This document shows positions 59,513 to 64,000 of a stretch of 64,000 nt of DNA, one piece after another. This stretch comes from Desulfolutivibrio sulfoxidireducens. GTDB taxonomy: Bacteria; Desulfobacterota; Desulfovibrionia; Desulfovibrionales; Desulfovibrionaceae. The stretch lies in contig NZ_CP045508.1 of NCBI RefSeq assembly GCF_013376475.1, positions 62,001-126,000 on the forward strand, written 5' to 3'. The notes under the pieces are model-generated. The model did not search any database and was not told the DNA's origin. It saw nothing but the letters and a program-made list of their open reading frames with translations. A program made the position numbers and the translations under genes. Position 1 is the stretch's first letter. Every line of letters begins with the position of its first letter.

Positions 59513-62056
59513 ATGACAATCCTTCTGCCGCCGGAGCGCCTCCGGACAGCCTGTGACCCCGTCTCCATTCCGGCCGAGGACAGCCGGGGCATCCCCGAGG
59601 ACCCCCAGGCCCTGGCCAAGACCCAGCCCCGGGCCCACTCCGCCCTGGAAATGGCCCTGGCCATCAAAAGCCGCGAGTACAACGTCTATCTGGCCGGGGA
59701 CCCGCATCTGGGCCGCACCTATTTCACCCGGTCCTTCCTGGACCCGGCCGCGGCCACGTCCGCCACCCCCCCCGACCTGGTCTATGTCCACAACTTCGAG
59801 GACCCCGATCGTCCCCGGATCATCAGCCTTCCGGCCGGCCAGGGCCGCCGGCTCAAGGCCGCGCTGGCCAAGACCATGGCCGATATCCGGGACGACATCC
59901 CGGCCCATTTCGAGCGCGAGGCCTATGTGGCCAAGCGCCAGACCCTGCTTCGCGGCTTCAACTCCGGCCGCGACGAGCTCTATGCCGACATGGAGGGCCG
60001 GGCCAAGGACGAGGGCTTCAACCTGGCCCTGGACGACCAGGGGGCGCTGACCCTGTATCCGCTGCTGGAAGGCAAGGTGGTCAGCGACGAGGAGTTTGAA
60101 CACCTCGAGCCCGGGCTTAAAAAGGAGCTCAAGGCCAAGGGGGACCGCCTTCTGGAGGAGATGGGGGAATACCTGCGGCGCATAAGCCGCGAGGAGCGCG
60201 GACTTAGGGACCAGGAAAAAAGCCTGGATCGGGAGACCGCCGCCGAGGTCCTGGACGCCAGACTGGCCCCCCTTGGCGAGGAGTTCGGCCAGACCCCGGC
60301 CCTGGCCGACTATTTCAAGGCCCTGCGCGAGGACATGCTGGACAATGTGGACGTCCTGGCCGCGCCGTCCGGTCCGGGCGGCCAGGGCGGCGGCCCGCAG
60401 TCCTCCCCGGCCCATGTCGGACACGCCGGACTGCCCGGTCCGGGCGGTCACGGCGACGCCGGCCCCCTGGACGACATCTTTTATCGCTACGAGATCAACC
60501 TGTTCGTGGACAACTCCCAGACCCGGGGCGCGCCGGTCATCGTGGAGGATCACCCCACCTATTTCAACCTCATGGGCTGCATCGAGCGGGAATCCGAACT
60601 CGGCGCCCTGTATACGGATTTCACCCTGGTCAAGGCCGGGTCCCTGCACCGGGCAAACGGGGGGTTTCTCATCGTCAAGGTGGACGACCTGGTGCAAAAT
60701 CCCACGGCCTGGGAAGGGCTTTTGCGGGCCCTGCGCTCCGGGCTGGCCCGGGTGGAGGACCCCTCCGAGGGCGCGGAGCACGCCCGCACCAGGACCATAG
60801 AGCCGGAACCCCTGCAACTCGACGTCAAGGTCGTCCTGGTGGGCCTGGACGAGACCTATGAGCTGTTGCTGTACACCGACGAACGCTTCCAGAAGCTTTT
60901 CAAGCTGAAGGCCCATCTCCAGGACGCCATGAAGCGCACCCCGGAGAACACGGCCATCCTGGTCAGTCTGCTGTGCCGCATCATTCGCGCCGCCTCGCTT
61001 CTGCCCTTCGACCGGGACGCCCTGGCCGCCCTGGTGGACCATGCCTCGCTTCTGGCCGAGGATCAGGAAAAACTCTCCCTCAAGCTGCCCCTTTTGCGCG
61101 AACTCATGATCGAGGCCGAGGCCCTGGCCCGCATGGGCGGCGCGGACATGGTCGGCCGGGGCCATCTCGCCCGGGCCGTCAAGGCTCGCAATTACCGGGC
61201 GGAACTCTTCGAGGAGGAGTACCTGGCCGAATACGACCGGGAGATGCTCAAGGTGGCCACCTCGGGCACGGCCGTGGGCCGGGCCAACGGCCTGTCCGTG
61301 CGCATGATCGGGGACCACGCCTTCGGGCTGCCGCACCAGATCGCCTGCACTGTGGGCGTGGGCCACGGCGGCATCATGGACCTGGAACGCGAGGCCGAGC
61401 TTGGCGGCCCCATCCACACCAAGGGCATGATGATCTTAAAAAGCTACCTGGTGGGCCGTTTCGCCCAGGACAAGCCGTTGGTGCTCACTGGGTCGCTGTG
61501 CTTCGAGCAAAGCTACGCCGAGGTGGAGGGGGATTCGGCCTCGGGCGCGGAGCTGGCCGCCCTGCTTTCGGCCCTGGCCGAGCGCCCCATCCGCCTGTGT
61601 CACGCCTTTACCGGCGCGGTGTCCCAGTCCGGGGCCATCCTGGCTGTGGGCGGGGTCAACGAGAAGATCGAGGGCTTTTTCGCCGTGTGCCGCCGGCGCG
61701 GCCTGACCGGGGAGCAGGGGGTGCTGTTGCCGGCGGACAACGTGGACAACCTCATGCTTGACGAGGAGGTCGTGGAGGCCGTGCGTCAGGGCCTGTTCCA
61801 CATCTTTCCCGTGCGCCGCATCGAGGAGGCCATGGAAATATTGACCGGCATCCCGGCCGGGCGGCGCGGGGCGGACGGCTCGTTTCCGTCCGGGAGCCTC
61901 TTCGGACTGGTGGATGAACGGCTGACCCGCCTGGCCCGGCTGGCCCGGCGGCCGGCCCGGGAGGATGCGTGGGGGCCGGCGGCCGGTCCCCTGGGGCCGG
62001 GGTGGCCGGCCGATCAGGGCGGCCCGGCCGGGACGGGCCGAGGACCGGGCAAATGA
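59513..62056 (+). CDS. Lon-like ATP-dependent protease (AAA_32/LonB type)
   Basis: An 847-residue soluble protease with N-terminal AAA region (residues 45-75, YNVYLAGDPHLGRTYFTRSF), a helical insertion with Gly-rich stretch near residue 290, the main ATPase/lid part, and a C-terminal Lon domain. The catalytic dyad is S677 (GDSASGAEL) and K718 (VGGVNEKIE). The P-loop lacks the usual Lys (GR-T/Y instead of GK-T), a feature shared with AAA_32 relatives. A Pro/Gly-rich tail of about 40 residues ends the protein. The next gene starts 25 bases on. Confidence 0.87.
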   Translation: MTILLPPERLRTACDPVSIPAEDSRGIPEDPQALAKTQPRAHSALEMALAIKSREYNVYLAGDPHLGRTYFTRSFLDPAAATSATPPDLVYVHNFEDPDRPRIISLPAGQGRRLKAALAKTMADIRDDIPAHFEREAYVAKRQTLLRGFNSGRDELYADMEGRAKDEGFNLALDDQGALTLYPLLEGKVVSDEEFEHLEPGLKKELKAKGDRLLEEMGEYLRRISREERGLRDQEKSLDRETAAEVLDARLAPLGEEFGQTPALADYFKALREDMLDNVDVLAAPSGPGGQGGGPQSSPAHVGHAGLPGPGGHGDAGPLDDIFYRYEINLFVDNSQTRGAPVIVEDHPTYFNLMGCIERESELGALYTDFTLVKAGSLHRANGGFLIVKVDDLVQNPTAWEGLLRALRSGLARVEDPSEGAEHARTRTIEPEPLQLDVKVVLVGLDETYELLLYTDERFQKLFKLKAHLQDAMKRTPENTAILVSLLCRIIRAASLLPFDRDALAALVDHASLLAEDQEKLSLKLPLLRELMIEAEALARMGGADMVGRGHLARAVKARNYRAELFEEEYLAEYDREMLKVATSGTAVGRANGLSVRMIGDHAFGLPHQIACTVGVGHGGIMDLEREAELGGPIHTKGMMILKSYLVGRFAQDKPLVLTGSLCFEQSYAEVEGDSASGAELAALLSALAERPIRLCHAFTGAVSQSGAILAVGGVNEKIEGFFAVCRRRGLTGEQGVLLPADNVDNLMLDEEVVEAVRQGLFHIFPVRRIEEAMEILTGIPAGRRGADGSFPSGSLFGLVDERLTRLARLARRPAREDAWGPAAGPLGPGWPADQGGPAGTGRGPGK

Positions 62057-62081
62057 CGAGGGTGTCGGGGAGCCTGCCTAA

Positions 62082-62852
62082 ATGACCAAGAACTGGCTTC
62101 GAGAAAAACACGACGAGTTCGTGCGCGACCTGTTGCGGGATTTCTGCCTGTCCGCGCGCATTCTGGAGGAACGCTTCCAGGCGTTCGACCGGGGCGGGGG
62201 CATGGTCTTCGAGATCCTTCGCGATCTTTTGGGCGAGCAGATGAACAAGGGGCTTTTATGGCGCCTGAAGGACACGGCCCACCACCTGTTTAGGGACCGG
62301 GAGGAGGAAAGCCCCGTGGGCCAGTTTCTGGACTGGTGCATCGGCTACATCTTCCACGAGACCATGAAGCTCAAGGAAGACGCCTACCAGCAGCAGAACT
62401 ACGCCCCCTGGTTCAGGGAGATGCAGGGCCGGGCATTGCCCGAGACCGACCTGATCATCAGCCGCGAGCTGTTTCAACTGCTCATGCAGACCAACGAGAG
62501 CATGCAGCGCGAGAGCCGCCGCATCCGGTTCATCATTCGCCAGTGCCGCAAGCTCTTTCCCCTCTATCTGGCCGACCAGGACAAGAACCTCTGGCTGGCC
62601 CGGTTCCTGTTCAAGCGCAACGACCTGGTGCGGGAGGTCTTCGAGGAAAGCTACCGGGATCTCACTCGGGCCATCTACAAGGAGGCCCCGGAGATGCTTG
62701 AGATCATGGCCTCGCGCAGCCTGCGCGAGGGGGGGTGGGTGGTCCAGGCCGCCGAGGCCGCAGAGGCCGCCTGCCGCATGTGGCCCGACAGCCAGGCTGC
62801 TGTTTCGGAAAAGCGGGCCGTGGACGCCTGGCGGACCCGCCTGCGGGTCTGA
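62082..62852 (+). CDS. Helical protein downstream of the Lon-like protease, unknown function
   Basis: A 256-residue, almost wholly helical soluble protein rich in Arg, Glu and Leu ([20 protein letters not shown] at the start; [20 protein letters not shown] in the middle). No signal, membrane segment or motif was recognised. The 25-base spacing from the protease gene suggests co-transcription and possible adaptor or substrate roles, which is inference only. The 230-base region after it holds short inverted repeats but no clear terminator. Confidence 0.65.
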   Translation: MTKNWLREKHDEFVRDLLRDFCLSARILEERFQAFDRGGGMVFEILRDLLGEQMNKGLLWRLKDTAHHLFRDREEESPVGQFLDWCIGYIFHETMKLKEDAYQQQNYAPWFREMQGRALPETDLIISRELFQLLMQTNESMQRESRRIRFIIRQCRKLFPLYLADQDKNLWLARFLFKRNDLVREVFEESYRDLTRAIYKEAPEMLEIMASRSLREGGWVVQAAEAAEAACRMWPDSQAAVSEKRAVDAWRTRLRV

Positions 62853-63082
62853 GTCCAGGGCCGTGGCGCCTTTTTAGGCGGGAAAAAAGCTGTTGCGTCT
62901 TTTGCAGCCTCGCGTATTTTTTGGGCAAAAGCGCACGGCATGGACGTGAAAACGCGCACGCGCACGGATGCGCGAAGGGAGAATCGCCCGGGCTTTGGAC
63001 CGTCCTCGCCCGGCAACCGCACATCCCGGCGTCTTTTGCAGCCGCCAACGGGGGACGCCCCGCTCTCGCATCGAAACCACGT

Positions 63083-64000
63083 ATGGACACCTACCTCACC
63101 GCCTTTCGGCACTTTCCCCAGGCCGTTTTGCTTGTCAGCCCGCGTCTTGAGATCGTGGATCTGAATCTGGCCGCGTCGGACCTGTTTTTAGCCGGCGATT
63201 CCGATCCGTCCCGGATGTCGGGACTGCAAGAGGATATTCGGGACTGGATCGGCGGGGAGCTTCTCCAATTCCAGGCCGGCGACAAGCAGGCCGACCTTTT
63301 CGAGAAAAAAAGGCGCGACGGTTTCGGGGCCAAGTATTACCGGATACGCCTGTCCAAAACAGATCCCCAAAGCCGCGACTCCGGGTTGGTGCTGATTTTT
63401 TCGGAAATCACCGAACGGCTGAAATATCTCCAGGAACTGGTCTTTCTGGCCACCATCGTGGAGTCCTCCGACGATGCGGTCATCGGAATGGCCACGGACG
63501 GCAAGGTGGTCAGTTGGAACCGGGCCGCCGAACGCATCTACGGCTACCCCGCCCGGGAGATCCTGGGCCGGGACGTGGCGGTGCTCGTCCCCCCGGGCCG
63601 GCGCAAGGAATTTTTCGCCTACATGGCCCGGGTGGCCGCCGGGGAGCCCCTGACCCGGCTGGAGACCATCCGGGTGCGCAAGGACGGAGGGCCGGTGCAC
63701 GTTTCCCTGACCGTCTCCTCCATCCGGGGCGAGACGGGAGAGGTCATGGGCATCTCCTGCATCGCCCGGGACATCACCCAGCGCAAGAAGGCCGAACGGG
63801 CCCTGCGCCGGGCCAAGGAGGACGCCGAGGCCGCAAGCGCGGCCAAAAGCCGGTTTCTGGCCAACATCAGCCACGAACTGCGCACCCCCCTAAGCGGCAT
63901 CATCGGCATGACCTCCCTGGTCCTGGGCACCCCGCTACGACCCGACCAGGAGGAGCTTCTGCTCCTGTCCCTGCGCTCGGCCAGGGACCTTCTGGGGGTG
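63083..64000 (+). CDS. PAS-domain sensor histidine kinase, partial (runs off the window)
   Basis: The visible 306 residues hold two PAS-type domains (about 1-110 and 118-235; [20 protein letters not shown] and [13 protein letters not shown] in the second, with a PAC segment [15 protein letters not shown]). The start of the HisKA helix follows, with the phosphohistidine in [17 protein letters not shown] near residue 272. No membrane helix is seen, so the protein is cytoplasmic up to here. Relatives of this layout are often hybrid kinases with receiver and HPt domains. The frame is open to base 64000. Confidence 0.88.
   Translation, partial: MDTYLTAFRHFPQAVLLVSPRLEIVDLNLAASDLFLAGDSDPSRMSGLQEDIRDWIGGELLQFQAGDKQADLFEKKRRDGFGAKYYRIRLSKTDPQSRDSGLVLIFSEITERLKYLQELVFLATIVESSDDAVIGMATDGKVVSWNRAAERIYGYPAREILGRDVAVLVPPGRRKEFFAYMARVAAGEPLTRLETIRVRKDGGPVHVSLTVSSIRGETGEVMGISCIARDITQRKKAERALRRAKEDAEAASAAKSRFLANISHELRTPLSGIIGMTSLVLGTPLRPDQEELLLLSLRSARDLLGV

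Noticed and set aside
62867-62880. CGCCT/AGGCG hairpin as terminator after the 256-residue protein
   Set aside because: The stem has only five pairs and no T tract follows on the plus strand.

Overview
The window is about 66-68% G+C chromosomal DNA from an anaerobic, motile Gram-negative bacterium. Gene content points to the Desulfovibrionaceae (sulfate-reducing Desulfobacterota): a cytoplasmic HydBGDA-type NiFe hydrogenase, a split F0 operon (atpZ-I-B-E) next to the NADH-sensing repressor rex, the def-fmt-DUF116-rsmB cluster, many two-component regulators of NtrC type, and lipoprotein and flagellar genes. This placement is inferred from gene content and order; no 16S gene or tRNA gene was seen.

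Layout. 1-5290: end of a probable transporter-auxiliary lipoprotein, a DUF1992 protein, then the hydrogenase operon with its own sigma70-like promoter. 5450-8910: ilvD, an orphan sigma54 activator, then an intergenic region with a candidate sigma54-dependent small RNA. 8980-12132: K+ uptake (TrkH/TrkA type) and obgE. 12134-16662 (minus): era-yggS-fliLNOPQ read towards a convergent boundary at obgE that is filled by a modular non-coding repeat. 16790-20174 (minus): hisI-hisG with terminator, vapBC, rlmN. 20307-28189 (minus): a degenerate nucleotidyltransferase/HD protein with pyrC-pyrB, then def-fmt-DUF116-rsmB; two more repeat copies lie at gene ends. 28190-34161 (minus): aspS, hisS, a methyltransferase, a radical SAM protein, a hicB-hicA pair with a frameshifted toxin, and a secreted Cys-rich protein. 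34370-41044 (plus): two coupled receiver-kinase proteins, atpZIBE, rex, a SAM hydrolase, and cobS preceded by a tandem copy of its own 5' end. 41241-43385: an AT-rich, probably acquired TPR-SGNH protein. 43546-46726 (minus): eipA-like, SGNH and AMIN envelope genes. 46920-49639: a small protein and topA. 49717-54319: accessory block with brnTA (toxin frameshifted), a giant helicase-exonuclease fusion resembling MrfA+MrfB, a leaderless hicAB and a small lipoprotein. 54450-58512 (minus): aminotransferase-kinase-sigma54 regulator. 58558-64000 (plus): sfsA, a Lon-like protease, an unknown protein, and the start of a hybrid PAS kinase that runs off the end.

How things fit together. Energy metabolism is represented by the hydrogenase (H2/NAD(P)H exchange) and F0 genes. 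A near-consensus Rex operator precedes rex and a weaker one precedes atpZ, so the NADH/NAD+ ratio probably sets their expression. Translation functions cluster (def, fmt, rsmB, aspS, hisS, rlmN). Four toxin-antitoxin modules occur; two have frameshifted toxins beside intact antitoxins. The most unusual items are the fused MrfAB-like repair protein, the sigma54/small-RNA locus, the modular repeat family and the degenerate CCA-enzyme-like HD protein.
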